This document shows positions 8,284 through 17,270 of a DNA stretch of 64,000 nt, piece by piece; the stretch's first letter is position 1; the number at the start of each line of letters is the position of its first letter. Location: contig NZ_FOXV01000014.1 in the NCBI RefSeq assembly GCF_900115815.1, positions 17,638-81,637 on the forward strand, in the 5' to 3' direction. The stretch is from Roseivivax halotolerans. Its GTDB lineage: Bacteria > Pseudomonadota > Alphaproteobacteria > Rhodobacterales > Rhodobacteraceae. The translations under genes were made by a program, and so were the position numbers. The notes below the pieces were generated by a model. The model searched no databases, was not told the DNA's origin, and saw only the letters and a program-made list of their open reading frames with translations.

Positions 8284-9159
8284 TCACCGACCCGCTCCAT
8301 CGAGACGCGCTTCCATGAAGCGCAGAAAGCGCTCTGCGGGGCGCGACATGGTAGCGCCTGCGAGGCGTAGAACGCTGATCTGCACCGCACCTATGTCGAT
8401 GGCGATCCGCTGCAGAACCTCAGCTTCAACACCCGCAAATACAGTCTCCGGAAAGATGCAAACGCACCCTGCCCCGCGCATAAGCTGCGCGAGATATGGT
8501 GCGGCGACGCTCGTGACCGGGCCTTCCGCAAGCGCGTGGCGGCGGATCGCGTGGGCAATCGCGGCGCGGGCGCCAGTGCCTTCGGGCGGCAAGACGAGCC
8601 GGTCATCGAGAAGATCCCATAGGCCCGGGCGCGCCCCTCGGGCCGTCCAATCCGCCGAGGCGCAAACGACCAACGGCACCTGTCCTGCGGCCAGCACCTC
8701 GACCGAGCGGTCGGTTTCAGGGTTCGTCACGACAGCCAGGTCAATGTCCCGATTACGCAAGCGGCGCATCTCGCGACCTGAGCTCACCTCGACCGAAATC
8801 CCAGGCATGTCCGCTTCGAGATCGGCAAGCGCCTGAAGCGGCAGACCTGCGGCGATATCTGCGCCGAGACCCACCCGAAGCGCGCCAATCTCTCCATCGC
8901 GCAGGTGTCCGAATTGGCGCTGCAGCTCCGAAAACTCGACAAGGTGACGGTCGACCACGTCGAGTAGCAGCTCGCCGGCGGAGGTCAGGCGTACACCGCT
9001 CGGGATTCGCTCGAAGATCTCGGCACCGATCGATTCCTCGAAGTTCTGGATCGACCTGTTGAGGGCGGAGGGTGAGACAGCGAGCATGTCCGCCGCCTTC
9101 CGGATCGAGCCCTGACGCTGGATCAGCCGGATCGCCGTGTAGATCCTGAGGTGTTTCAC
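8284..9159 (-). CDS. LysR-type transcriptional regulator beside the urt operon
   Basis: A 291-residue LysR-type regulator. The winged HTH is at the N-terminus (LIQRQGSIRKAADMLAVSPSALNRSIQNFEESIGAEIFER), followed by an effector-binding domain. I chose the GTG start at 9159 because GGAG lies 6 bases upstream; the frame could also begin at a TTG at 9183, but that start would sit inside the palindrome. It is divergent from urtABCDE across about 130 bp that contain a perfect LysR box. Control of urea uptake is therefore likely, although the co-inducer is unknown. Confidence 0.87.
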   Translation of the reverse strand: MKHLRIYTAIRLIQRQGSIRKAADMLAVSPSALNRSIQNFEESIGAEIFERIPSGVRLTSAGELLLDVVDRHLVEFSELQRQFGHLRDGEIGALRVGLGADIAAGLPLQALADLEADMPGISVEVSSGREMRRLRNRDIDLAVVTNPETDRSVEVLAAGQVPLVVCASADWTARGARPGLWDLLDDRLVLPPEGTGARAAIAHAIRRHALAEGPVTSVAAPYLAQLMRGAGCVCIFPETVFAGVEAEVLQRIAIDIGAVQISVLRLAGATMSRPAERFLRFMEARLDGAGR

Positions 9160-9174
9160 ATAACGCTCCGCCGC

Positions 9175-9195
9175 GTGGTGCAATTATTGCACCAC
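9175..9195. promoter_or_regulatory. Perfect 21-bp palindrome with LysR T-N11-A box
   Basis: Two 10-base arms (GTGGTGCAAT and ATTGCACCAC) flank a single central T. The core TGCAATTATTGCA fits the LysR consensus T-N11-A exactly (T at 9179, A at 9191). It lies 15 bp before the GTG start of the LysR-type gene and about 95 bp before urtA, the expected place for an autoregulatory and activator site. Confidence 0.75.
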
Positions 9196-9290
9196 CCCGA
9201 CGCAAATTTACCGGCAGACAACACCGGGTCAATGCGGAATGGATGATGCTGCACATGCAAAATGATTGATGTCGACAGGGGGACATATTC

Positions 9291-10556
9291 ATGAAGAAAT
9301 TGCTGCTTGCCAGTGCCGTAGCCGCGCTCACCGCCCAGGCTGCCCATGCAGAAATCAAGGTTGGAATTCTGCATTCGACCACCGGGACCATGGCGATTTC
9401 CGAAACGACGCTGCGCGATGTCATGATGATGATGATCGAACAGCAAAACGCCGCCGGCGGCCTTCTGGGCGAAGAGCTGGTGCCCGTCGTGGTCGATGGC
9501 GCGTCGGATTGGCCGACCTATGCCGAGCGGATGCGCGAACTTCTTACGGTCGATGAAGTCGACGTCGTCTTCTGCTGCTGGACCTCGGCGAGCCGCAAGG
9601 CGATCCTTCCGGTCGTGGAAGAACTGAACGGGCTCGTGTTCTACCCGGTGCAGTACGAGGGCGAGGAAAGTTCCTACAACGTCTTCTATACCGGCGCCGC
9701 GCCGAACCAGCAGGCGATCCCGGCGGTCGACTATTTCCTCGAGGAGCTCGGCCTCGAGACATTTGCACTGCTCGGCACCGATTACGTCTATCCGCGCACG
9801 ACGAACAGGATCCTCGAGCAATACTTGCTCGATGCGGGCATCCCGGAAGAGAATATCTTCGTCAATTACACGCCTTTCGGCCACTCGGACTGGTCCTCGA
9901 TCGTCAGCGACGTCGTGGCACTCGGTGAAGGCGGCCAGCAGGTCGGCGTGATCTCCACTATCAACGGCGATGCCAATGTCGGCTTCTATACAGAGCTTGC
10001 CGCTCAGGGCGTTACTGCCGACGACATCCCCGTCGTCGCCTTCTCGGTCGGTGAGGAAGAGCTGGCCGGTCTCGATACCGAGCCACTGGTCGGGCATCTC
10101 GCGGCGTGGAACTACTTCATGTCCGCCGATACAGAGGCCAATGAGGAATTCATCGCGAACTGGCACGAGTTCACCGGCGACGATAGCCGCGTGACGAATG
10201 ATCCGATGGAAGCGCACTACATCGGCTTCAACATGTGGGTGCAGGCCGTCGAGCAAGCCGGCACGACCGATCCCGACCCGGTGATCGAGGCGATGGTCGG
10301 TCAGACCTTCCCGAACCTCACGGGCGGCACCGCCGAAATGCTGCCGAACCATCACCTCACCAAGCCGGTGCTGATCGGTGAGATCACCGCCGACGGTCAG
10401 TTCGACATCATCAGCCAGACCGAGCCAGTGCCGGGCGATGCCTGGACGGACTTCCTGCCGGACTCCGCGGTCCTGACCTCAGATTGGCCGGGCCTCCAAT
10501 GCGGGATGTACAACACCGAGACGGAAAGCTGCGTCCAACTCCAGTCGAATTACTGA
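9291..10556 (+). CDS. urtA: Urea ABC transporter, periplasmic substrate-binding protein
   Basis: A 421-residue periplasmic binding protein with a 20-residue signal peptide (cleavage after ...AAHA). The mature start EIKVGILHSTTGTMAISET and the segment VDVVFCCWTSASRKAILPVVE are characteristic of UrtA/FmdD. The family captures urea, or short-chain amides in the FmdD branch, for the UrtBCDE permease. A GGGGGA ribosome site lies 8 bases before the ATG. It is the first gene of urtABCDE and is followed by an intercistronic hairpin that could favour its excess over the permease genes. Urea is the most likely substrate; urease genes are not in this window. Confidence 0.93.
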   Translation: MKKLLLASAVAALTAQAAHAEIKVGILHSTTGTMAISETTLRDVMMMMIEQQNAAGGLLGEELVPVVVDGASDWPTYAERMRELLTVDEVDVVFCCWTSASRKAILPVVEELNGLVFYPVQYEGEESSYNVFYTGAAPNQQAIPAVDYFLEELGLETFALLGTDYVYPRTTNRILEQYLLDAGIPEENIFVNYTPFGHSDWSSIVSDVVALGEGGQQVGVISTINGDANVGFYTELAAQGVTADDIPVVAFSVGEEELAGLDTEPLVGHLAAWNYFMSADTEANEEFIANWHEFTGDDSRVTNDPMEAHYIGFNMWVQAVEQAGTTDPDPVIEAMVGQTFPNLTGGTAEMLPNHHLTKPVLIGEITADGQFDIISQTEPVPGDAWTDFLPDSAVLTSDWPGLQCGMYNTETESCVQLQSNY

Positions 10557-10575
10557 TCTCGAACCTTGAGGCGGC

Positions 10576-10594
10576 GGGCGGATCTGATCCGCCC
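10576..10594 (+). promoter_or_regulatory. Intercistronic hairpin urtA-urtB
   Basis: A perfect 9-bp inverted repeat (GGGCGGATC / GATCCGCCC) with a one-base centre lies between urtA and urtB and has no T run. Such hairpins after binding-protein genes often stabilise the upstream mRNA or partly attenuate transcription, giving more binding protein than permease. Confidence 0.55.
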
Positions 10595-10620
10595 GTCACC
10601 CGATCCGGGCAGTCACAACC

Positions 10621-12594
10621 ATGATCCGATCCTTCGTTGCCGCGATTGCCGGTGCGCTCTTCCTCGCCGTTGCGGCTCACAAGTCCGAGGCGCAGGGACC
10701 TGAGACCGGCGCGCTGCAAACCATCCTACAGGAGAACGCCGATCTCGTCGCGAATGCCTCGCGCCAAACTGTGCAAGAGGTGCTCGACGTCCTCGTCGCG
10801 AGCGATCTGCCGGAAGTGCCGGACTTCCTCGCGACCTGGAACACGCGCGAACTTTACCAACGGCAGAGCGACGGGCTGTTCGTCTATGTGGAAGATCCCG
10901 ATGCGGACCCTTTGACGCTTCTCGACATCTCCACCGGTGAGGTAGTCGGCACTGCCACCAGCCGGGAAGTCGACCAGTTGCGCCCGAACCGAGGCGTGCA
11001 GGGCGTTATCGCCGCAACACTCGTGCAGTTTCGGCTGACATCGGATGATCCCGAAGACAGGCTTGCTGCGCTCGCATCCATCGAAAGCGACCCCGAAGAA
11101 AGCCATCTCGCGCTTCTGCGCGATCTCGTCGAGACGGAGGAAGATGGCCGTGTGCGCCGCCGCGCCGAGGCGCTGCTCCCTGCCCTTGTCATTGCGTTCG
11201 CCGACGCGGACGAGCCTCGCGTTGAGGCGATCCGCAGCCTTGCGGGCAATGTGAGTCTGTCGGCCCGCGCCACGCTGAACCCGCTTCTGTCGACGCAGGT
11301 GCGGATTTCAGAGGCTCTGCCTGAGGGCGAGAACATCGCCCGCGAGCTGCGCCCCGGCACCGACGCGCTGAGCCGCGAAGACGCTTACGCGATGCTGGTG
11401 GAAGACGGTCTCGCAACGCCGCTGATCCCGCGTCGAACACGCGCTGATACGCTCGCAGCAAATATAGTCGACGGCGCAGCCGGTGGCGTGCCGGTCGAGA
11501 CGCTGAACACCGAAGAAGCGCGCGACCGGGCTTATGCCACGCTCGTTGAGGCTGGTCAGGCCGATCCCGCCCCAACCGAAGCGGAGATCGACGCGGCGCT
11601 CGATGCCCATGTCTTCTACGAGGTGTATCGCGAAGACAGCGCCGCCGTGACCGATGCGGCCCGCGCAACGCTCGACGGGATCGAGACGCGCGTCGCCTTC
11701 TACCGTTTTCTCGATCTCTCGCTCGACGGATTGTCCCTGGCCTCGATCTATTTTCTCGCGGCCATCGGCCTTGCCATCACCTTCGGCGTGATGGGCGTCA
11801 TCAACATGGCGCATGGCGAGTTCATCATGCTCGGCGCATACACTGGGTACGTTGTGCAATCGGTCGTGGCGAACGAGACCCTATCCATCGCCATCGCGAT
11901 CCCCCTCGCCTTCGCGGTAACCTTCGCCGCGGGCGTCGCGATGGAGCGGCTCGTGATCCGCTGGCTCTATCATCGACCGCTCGAAACGCTGCTCGCAACC
12001 TTCGGCATTTCCATCGCGCTGCAGCAGATCATCCGCCTCATCTTCGGCGCACTGACGCAGCCGCTCTCCCCGCCCGATTGGCTGGCAGGTTCGGTCTCGC
12101 TCAACGATGTCGTATCGATCAGCTCGATCCGCATCGCGATCTTCCTGCTGGGTGCGGTGTTCTTCGTCCTCCTATGGCTGATCCTGAACCGCACGCGCCT
12201 CGGGCTCGAGGTCCGTGCCGTCACGCAGAACCCAAAGATGGCCGCGTCGATGGGCATCAATCCGGACAGGATCAACATGCTGACCTTTGGCCTCGGCTCC
12301 GGCATCGCCGGGATCGCGGGCGTTGCCATCGGGCTTTTCGCGCAGGTCGTTCCTGATCTCGGACAGAACTACATCGTGCAGAGCTTTATGACCGTGGTCG
12401 TCGGAGGCGTCGGCAACATCTTCGGCACGCTGGTCGGCGCCTTCATGATCGGCTCGCTCCAGAAGGCGATCGAGTTTATGAACCCGTCCAACACGCTGGC
12501 GGCGCAGACCTACATGATCCTGTTCGTGATCCTCTTCATCCAGTTCCGTCCCCGCGGCATCATCGCGCTGCGCGGGCGCGCGGCGGGCGATTGA
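10621..12594 (+). CDS. urtB: Urea ABC transporter permease UrtB
   Basis: A 657-residue inner-membrane permease. A signal-like N-terminus is followed by an extended ~340-residue extracytoplasmic region of Ala/Glu-rich helical repeats. The LivH-like permease domain then starts near YRFLDLSLDGLSLASIYFLAAIGLAITFG. The permease motif GVMGVINMAHGEFIMLGAYTGY and the later GLEVRAVTQNPKMAASMGIN loop identify the UrtB/LivH family. The long N-terminal domain makes it larger than UrtB of many other bacteria. It pairs with UrtC, and its stop is 3 bp before the next start. Confidence 0.92.
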   Translation: MIRSFVAAIAGALFLAVAAHKSEAQGPETGALQTILQENADLVANASRQTVQEVLDVLVASDLPEVPDFLATWNTRELYQRQSDGLFVYVEDPDADPLTLLDISTGEVVGTATSREVDQLRPNRGVQGVIAATLVQFRLTSDDPEDRLAALASIESDPEESHLALLRDLVETEEDGRVRRRAEALLPALVIAFADADEPRVEAIRSLAGNVSLSARATLNPLLSTQVRISEALPEGENIARELRPGTDALSREDAYAMLVEDGLATPLIPRRTRADTLAANIVDGAAGGVPVETLNTEEARDRAYATLVEAGQADPAPTEAEIDAALDAHVFYEVYREDSAAVTDAARATLDGIETRVAFYRFLDLSLDGLSLASIYFLAAIGLAITFGVMGVINMAHGEFIMLGAYTGYVVQSVVANETLSIAIAIPLAFAVTFAAGVAMERLVIRWLYHRPLETLLATFGISIALQQIIRLIFGALTQPLSPPDWLAGSVSLNDVVSISSIRIAIFLLGAVFFVLLWLILNRTRLGLEVRAVTQNPKMAASMGINPDRINMLTFGLGSGIAGIAGVAIGLFAQVVPDLGQNYIVQSFMTVVVGGVGNIFGTLVGAFMIGSLQKAIEFMNPSNTLAAQTYMILFVILFIQFRPRGIIALRGRAAGD

Positions 12595-12597
12595 GCG

Positions 12598-13767
12598 ATG
12601 GGCGAGACAATCTTCACTCGCAACCGCTCCGTTCCGATTTTCATCGGAGCGCTGGCTCTACTGGCCATCGGCGTCACGATCCTGTCGGAAGCCTACGGCA
12701 CCGGCGCGCTGTCGGTCTCGTTCACCAAGGTTCTGGGCATGACGCTCTGCCTTTGCCTCGCGGCCCTGGCGATGGATCTGGTCTGGGGCTATTGCGGAAT
12801 CCTGTCGCTCGGACATTTCGCCTTCTTCGGCCTCGGCGGATACGTGATCGGCATGTGGCTGATGACGGCGCGAACCGAAGCAGTGATCCGCGCCAACCTC
12901 GAAGGTCGCCCCCTGCCCCCGACCGAAGTCGAGGTCAGCGAGGCAACCGCGCTGCAGATCTTCTCGGTCGTGGGCGCGGAGGATTGGCCTTGGATGTGGG
13001 CGGCTTCGGACAACCTCGCCTTGAGCCTTGTCCTCATCCTCCTCGTGCCCGGCGCGCTTGCTTTGGTCTTCGGCTGGCTCGCCTTCCGCAGTCGCGTCAC
13101 GGGCGTGTATCTCTCGATCCTCACGCAAGCGATGACCCTCGCCCTGTCGCTCTACCTCTTTCAGAACGACACGGGGCTGCGCGGAAATAACGGTCTCTCG
13201 GGCCTGCAGAACATCCCCGGCGCCGAAGGCATCGGGCAGGACCGCATCTCGATCTGGTTCTTCTGGGCCTCTGCCCTCGCGCTCGGCCTCGCCTATCTCG
13301 GTGCGGCCTGGCTCGTCTCCGGGAAGTTCGGCAACATCGTCAGAGGCGTGCGCGACGACGAACTTCGCGTGCGGTTCCTCGGCTACCCGGTCGAGGTCTA
13401 CAAACTCGTGATCTTCACGCTCTCGGCCATGATCTGCGGCGTCGCGGGCGCGCTATATTACCCGCAGGCCGGTATCATCAATCCCGACGAGATCGCGCCT
13501 ATCGCCTCGATTTATCTCGCCGTCTGGGTCGCCATAGGCGGACGCGGTCGGCTATACGGAGCTGTCCTCGGCGCCGCACTTGTGTCGCTTCTATCGACCT
13601 ATTTCACCAGCGGCCGCGCCCCTGACGTGGAGCTCGGATTCTACCGCATAGAATGGGTCGATTGGTGGCCGGTTCTCCTGGGCCTCGGCTTCGTGCTCGT
13701 CACGCTCTTCGCGCCTAAAGGTCTCGCGGGGCTCGTCGATTTCGTCGTGCGAAAGGACCGGACATGA
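12598..13767 (+). CDS. urtC: Urea ABC transporter permease UrtC
   Basis: A 389-residue LivM-like polytopic permease. Helices begin at about residue 12 (VPIFIGALALLAIGVTILSEA). The motif MDLVWGYCGILSLGHFAFFGLGGYVIGMW is diagnostic, and the coupling loop GKFGNIVRGVRDDELRVRFLGYPVEVYKL contacts the ATPases. It forms the membrane channel with UrtB. The stop overlaps the urtD start by 4 bp, so it is part of a tightly coupled operon. Confidence 0.93.
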   Translation: MGETIFTRNRSVPIFIGALALLAIGVTILSEAYGTGALSVSFTKVLGMTLCLCLAALAMDLVWGYCGILSLGHFAFFGLGGYVIGMWLMTARTEAVIRANLEGRPLPPTEVEVSEATALQIFSVVGAEDWPWMWAASDNLALSLVLILLVPGALALVFGWLAFRSRVTGVYLSILTQAMTLALSLYLFQNDTGLRGNNGLSGLQNIPGAEGIGQDRISIWFFWASALALGLAYLGAAWLVSGKFGNIVRGVRDDELRVRFLGYPVEVYKLVIFTLSAMICGVAGALYYPQAGIINPDEIAPIASIYLAVWVAIGGRGRLYGAVLGAALVSLLSTYFTSGRAPDVELGFYRIEWVDWWPVLLGLGFVLVTLFAPKGLAGLVDFVVRKDRT

Positions 13768-14504
13768 GCACGCTTCTCGAGGTCAACGGCGTTTCCGTCT
13801 CCTTCGACGGGTTCCGCGCGATCAACAATCTCAGCTTTGCTATCGGCCTGCCTGAACTTCGCGCCGTGATCGGCCCGAATGGCGCGGGCAAGACCACCTT
13901 TATGGACATCGTGACCGGCAAAACGAAGCCCGACGAAGGCATCGTCCGATGGGCCGAAAGCGCGCAATCGCTCCTTTCCATGACCGAGGCGAAGATCGCC
14001 CGCGCCGGGATAGGCCGCAAGTTCCAGCGCCCCACGGTCTTCGAAGATCAGACGGTCTGGGACAACCTCCGCGTCGCTTTGAGCAAACCGCGCGGGCCTT
14101 TCGCTGCCATGTTTGACCGGGTCACGCCAGAGGACCGCAAGCGGATCGACGAGATCGCAGGCGAGATCGGTTTGTCTGGTCATCTCAGCCGCATGGCCGG
14201 CATCCTGAGCCATGGGCAGAAGCAATGGCTCGAGATCGGGATGCTTCTGGCGCAGGATCCGAAGCTCCTTCTCGTAGACGAGCCTGCCGCTGGCATGACC
14301 ACCGAGGAGCGCAACCATACCGCTGACCTTCTCAAGCGCCTCGCGAAAAGCCACGCGGTCGTGGTGGTCGAACACGACATGGACTTTGTCCGCCGCCTCG
14401 ATTGCCGCGTGACGGTGCTGCACGAAGGCTCCGTCCTGTCCGAAGGCTCGCTCGACCACGTGATGGCGGATGAGCGCGTGATCGAAGTCTATCTGGGGCG
14501 CTGA
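13764..14504 (+). CDS. urtD: Urea ABC transporter ATP-binding protein UrtD
   Basis: A 246-residue ABC ATPase of the LivG type. The Walker A motif is GPNGAGKTTF, the signature is LSHGQKQWLEIGM (a slight variant of LSGGQ typical of UrtD), Walker B is LLLVDEPAAGMT, and the H-loop is VVVVEHDMDFV. It powers urea import together with UrtE. It overlaps urtC by 4 bp and is separated from urtE by 1 bp. Confidence 0.94.
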   Translation: MSTLLEVNGVSVSFDGFRAINNLSFAIGLPELRAVIGPNGAGKTTFMDIVTGKTKPDEGIVRWAESAQSLLSMTEAKIARAGIGRKFQRPTVFEDQTVWDNLRVALSKPRGPFAAMFDRVTPEDRKRIDEIAGEIGLSGHLSRMAGILSHGQKQWLEIGMLLAQDPKLLLVDEPAAGMTTEERNHTADLLKRLAKSHAVVVVEHDMDFVRRLDCRVTVLHEGSVLSEGSLDHVMADERVIEVYLGR

Positions 14505-14505
14505 G

Positions 14506-15207
14506 ATGCTGGAGACGAAAGACCTCACCCTGCACTACGGCGGCAGCCAGATCCTGAACGGCGTCGATCTTGAGGCCCCGAAAGGCGAAGTCACCTGCGT
14601 GATGGGCACGAACGGGGTCGGGAAAACTTCGCTGATGAAGGCGATCTCCGGCACGCATTCGCGATCCGGCGGCAACGTTGTGTTCGACGGTGAGCCCCTG
14701 CCCGTCCTGCCCGCGCACCGGCTCGCGCAGATGGGAATCGCCTACGTGCCTCAAGGACGGATGATTTTTCCCCTTTTGACCGTGCGCGAGAACCTTGAGA
14801 CCGGTTTCGCCTGCCTGCCGAAATCCGAACGTGCCGTCCCCGACCGCATCTACCAGCTCTTCCCGGTCCTGAAAGAGATGGAGAACCGCCGTGGCGGAGA
14901 TCTGTCCGGCGGCCAGCAACAACAACTCGCCATCGGTCGCGCTCTTATTAGCCGCCCGCGCGTACTGCTTATGGACGAGCCCACGGAGGGCATTCAACCG
15001 AACATCATCCAGCTCATCGGCAAGGTGATCCGGCAACTCCGGGAAGAAGGCGAAATGGCGATCGTTCTGGTCGAGCAGTATTTCGACTTCGCGTTTGACC
15101 TTGCAGACCGGTTCTACGTGCTGAGTCGGGGATCGGTGGTTCTGGCGAAGGAGAAGCGGAACACAGGTCGGGACGAGGTGCAGAAGGCGTTCGATCTGAA
15201 CAACTAG
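14506..15207 (+). CDS. urtE: Urea ABC transporter ATP-binding protein UrtE, 3' end abuts an integrase
   Basis: A 233-residue LivF-type ATPase. Walker A is GTNGVGKTSL, the signature is LSGGQQQQLAIGR, Walker B is VLLMDEPTEGIQPNIIQL, and VLVEQYFDFAFDLADRFYVLSRG is the UrtE hallmark. The final residues (KAFDLNN) differ from the short hydrophobic ends I expect for UrtE. The stop TAG is shared in a CTAG palindrome with the stop of the convergent integrase. Insertion of the neighbouring element at the 3' end, resupplying the last codons, would explain this; that part is inference. The core enzyme looks intact. Confidence 0.92.
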   Translation: MLETKDLTLHYGGSQILNGVDLEAPKGEVTCVMGTNGVGKTSLMKAISGTHSRSGGNVVFDGEPLPVLPAHRLAQMGIAYVPQGRMIFPLLTVRENLETGFACLPKSERAVPDRIYQLFPVLKEMENRRGGDLSGGQQQQLAIGRALISRPRVLLMDEPTEGIQPNIIQLIGKVIRQLREEGEMAIVLVEQYFDFAFDLADRFYVLSRGSVVLAKEKRNTGRDEVQKAFDLNN

Positions 15208-16316
15208 ACAGCCCCAGACCGCGCCGCGACGAGCTTCCGCAAAACCTCGTCTGACACTTCGGGCACGAGCGCCGCGTAGCTCTCGATCACATTTCCCGCG
15301 TGGCGAAGCCCCCACCCCATCGTCACCGCGATCTCATTGAGGCTGCACCCGGCACGGAGCAGCGCGGTGGCTGCGGTCCCGCGCAAATCGTAAGGATGCA
15401 GCTCATTGCGAATGGGCATGAGCGAAGGGTCGTCCTCGGCCTTAGCGTTGTGGCGCTCTTTCACAACACGAATGATCTGGCTCGCCCGAAGCGCTGTTAG
15501 CGGACGCCCGGTAAGAGAGGTGACGATATGCGCCTGACCTTCCGGAACCGTATCAATCAACTCACCCAAAGCCTCCGTGACCGGAATGCTTACCGGGTTC
15601 TTAGTCTTGCCACGCTGCAAGAACAGTCGTCGACCGCGCGGTGTGGTCTGGACATGCGTCAAGCGGAGCGCCCCGATATCCTGCGGCGCGAGACCTCCCT
15701 CAGAGGCAGCAACAATGACACGCGCTTCTGCGGGGCGCGCGGCCGCGAGGAGCGCCCGCACTTCTTCCGGCTTCCAGATCAGCGACGTTCGCTCCGATTT
15801 ATAAAGCTTTTTCTGACCGGTGTGATGATGCGTGCGAAGACTGGTGTCGCTCGCGGAGGCCCAGTTAAGGAAGCGTGTCACAACAGTTCCCGCATAGTCA
15901 TAGCGTTTCGGCGAGTGCGCCCATTTCGTCCGCCACTGCCGAATTTCGCCGACAGATTCGACTTCCTCAAACATCGCGATGGGATCAGGTCCGAATTCGG
16001 ACTCGAAGTCGTTCAGAAAAGAAATGTAGTCCGTTTGCGTACGCGGCTTCAGCTTCACGAATTCTGCGGAACTACGGTAGCGTTCAAGAACTGCGCGCAC
16101 AGATTTCGGATCAACCGTGCGGCGCAGTCGAGTCCCTTTCTCTGCCTGCTGATATGCAGACACGTAGCGGGGATCGCCCTCTCCGAACTCCATATCATTT
16201 GACCAGAATTTCGGCCCACCCCGGTAGACGTAGTGGTATTCACGACGCGTCCCATCACTAAGGCGTTTCGTAACGCGGTGTACCCCGCGGATATATGTCT
16301 TGTTACGTGCGTGCAT
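15204..16316 (-). CDS. Tyrosine recombinase (integrase)
   Basis: A 370-residue site-specific recombinase. It has an N-terminal arm domain (KTYIRGVHRVTKRLSDGTRREYHYVYRGGPKFW), a core-binding SAM-like domain around residues 60-150, and a C-terminal catalytic domain. The catalytic elements HPYDLRGTAATALL (His..Arg) and GWGLRHAGNVIESYAAL (His and nucleophilic Tyr) are clear. The first catalytic arginine motif, normally G-L-R, reads GGLAPQDIGAL here and lacks the Arg at that spot. The gene overlaps the excisionase-like gene by 14 bp and is convergent with urtE. It presumably catalyses integration of the island. Confidence 0.9.
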   Translation of the reverse strand: MHARNKTYIRGVHRVTKRLSDGTRREYHYVYRGGPKFWSNDMEFGEGDPRYVSAYQQAEKGTRLRRTVDPKSVRAVLERYRSSAEFVKLKPRTQTDYISFLNDFESEFGPDPIAMFEEVESVGEIRQWRTKWAHSPKRYDYAGTVVTRFLNWASASDTSLRTHHHTGQKKLYKSERTSLIWKPEEVRALLAAARPAEARVIVAASEGGLAPQDIGALRLTHVQTTPRGRRLFLQRGKTKNPVSIPVTEALGELIDTVPEGQAHIVTSLTGRPLTALRASQIIRVVKERHNAKAEDDPSLMPIRNELHPYDLRGTAATALLRAGCSLNEIAVTMGWGLRHAGNVIESYAALVPEVSDEVLRKLVAARSGAV

Positions 16317-16686
16317 TTCGGCGAATCCTGCTTTGCTCTGTGAAACTCAGTTCGTGGTCGTTCTTCGGCTCGTTCCGGGAGGTGGGCGAATGATCAATTC
16401 CATGCGCGGCGTCGATCCGCGCGCGGACATGTACTGGATCGTAAACGTTCTTTCGGCCGGGTACGGTTTTGATGCCAAGTTGCCGGCACCAAGCGCGAAA
16501 TCCGCTGGTGACTCCGTCATAACACATCAACTTTGCCAGCTCTTCGCCGGTCAAAAGGCGGAGCTGAACGCCGTTGACATGCGGGAGCCCGGAACGATCG
16601 CTGCGCACGTCCTCATACTGTCCGGAGAGGCGCGATGTGCGCTCCGGGAAGTTAGAAAGTGAGGTTTTTGCGTGCGTTTCGTTCAT
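16303..16686 (-). CDS. Excisionase-like / HTH DNA-binding protein
   Basis: A 127-residue protein with a central segment VQLRLLTGEELAKLMCYDGVTSGFRAWCRQLGIKTVPGRKNVYDPVHVRARIDAA. This has the shape of a MerR/AlpA-like winged helix (recognition of a turn, then a wing with PGRKNVYDP). Such proteins direct integrases towards excision or control the element's promoters. The start at 16686 is the first ATG before the conserved part; upstream in-frame starts exist. It overlaps the integrase by 14 bp, so the two are cotranscribed. Confidence 0.65.
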   Translation of the reverse strand: MNETHAKTSLSNFPERTSRLSGQYEDVRSDRSGLPHVNGVQLRLLTGEELAKLMCYDGVTSGFRAWCRQLGIKTVPGRKNVYDPVHVRARIDAAHGIDHSPTSRNEPKNDHELSFTEQSRIRRNART

Positions 16687-17270
16687 GGTTCCGGCTTGTT
16701 TGTTCCGCCCTTTCGGACGGTTCGTCTTCTCGATTTTTGCGAAGACTATGCGCCGGTTTTTGCCCCGCAAGGGCAGCCGGGGGAAATCGCCCCCGGGCCG
16801 GCTCTCTCAAGAGCCTGTTATGAAATATTTTTTCCTAAGAACTTCCTGCCGGAACAGGCAGATAGGTCCGATCCTGGCGGTCGCGATGATGCGAATAAAT
16901 TTTCTCAAAATCATCTCCGAAAGCAGGCATCTGGGTGGGTAGAACTGCGTGAATGGGGCCGGAGAGGCCCGCGATTGGCTGGCCGATCGCGGCGCCCCTT
17001 CTATCCATTCAGGTACAGTGTTGATGCGCCATCCGCGTTTCAAGAGCATTCACGATTCCCACTCCCCCACCCTTTGGCTCGTATGTGAGATCTGACTGAA
17101 TCCGGATTATCTAATTCTGAAAATTTTATTCCCCCGGCGTTGAAACGCCGCGCCCGCGCTGCCAGTTTACATCGCATGAAGATTTTTGCGCCGACCCTGC
17201 AGATACTCTGAGACCTCCGCGTCGGCGGAGCGGTCGGGCTGCCGGCAGATGATAATCGCCGCGCCCGATC
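16687..17270. other. Intergenic control region of the element
   Basis: 584 bp without a confident gene, between the leftward xis-int pair and the rightward operon. It contains several hairpins: CCGGGGG/CCCCCGG at 16788-16807, GCTCT/AGAGC just after it, and CGGCGT/ACGCCG at 17135-17150. It also has AT-rich stretches (around 16820-16840, 16890-16915 and 17105-17130) suited to divergent promoters. An 80-codon minus-strand frame crosses 16807-17049 but lacks recognisable features. Confidence 0.45.

Noticed and set aside
9156..10355. 399-codon minus-strand frame across urtA
   Set aside because: Shadow of urtA and of the LysR palindrome; the translated product has no family similarity.
16807..17049. 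80-codon minus-strand frame upstream of the excisionase-like gene
   Set aside because: No ribosome site or motif; the region has several hairpins and is better viewed as control DNA. A small gene cannot be excluded.
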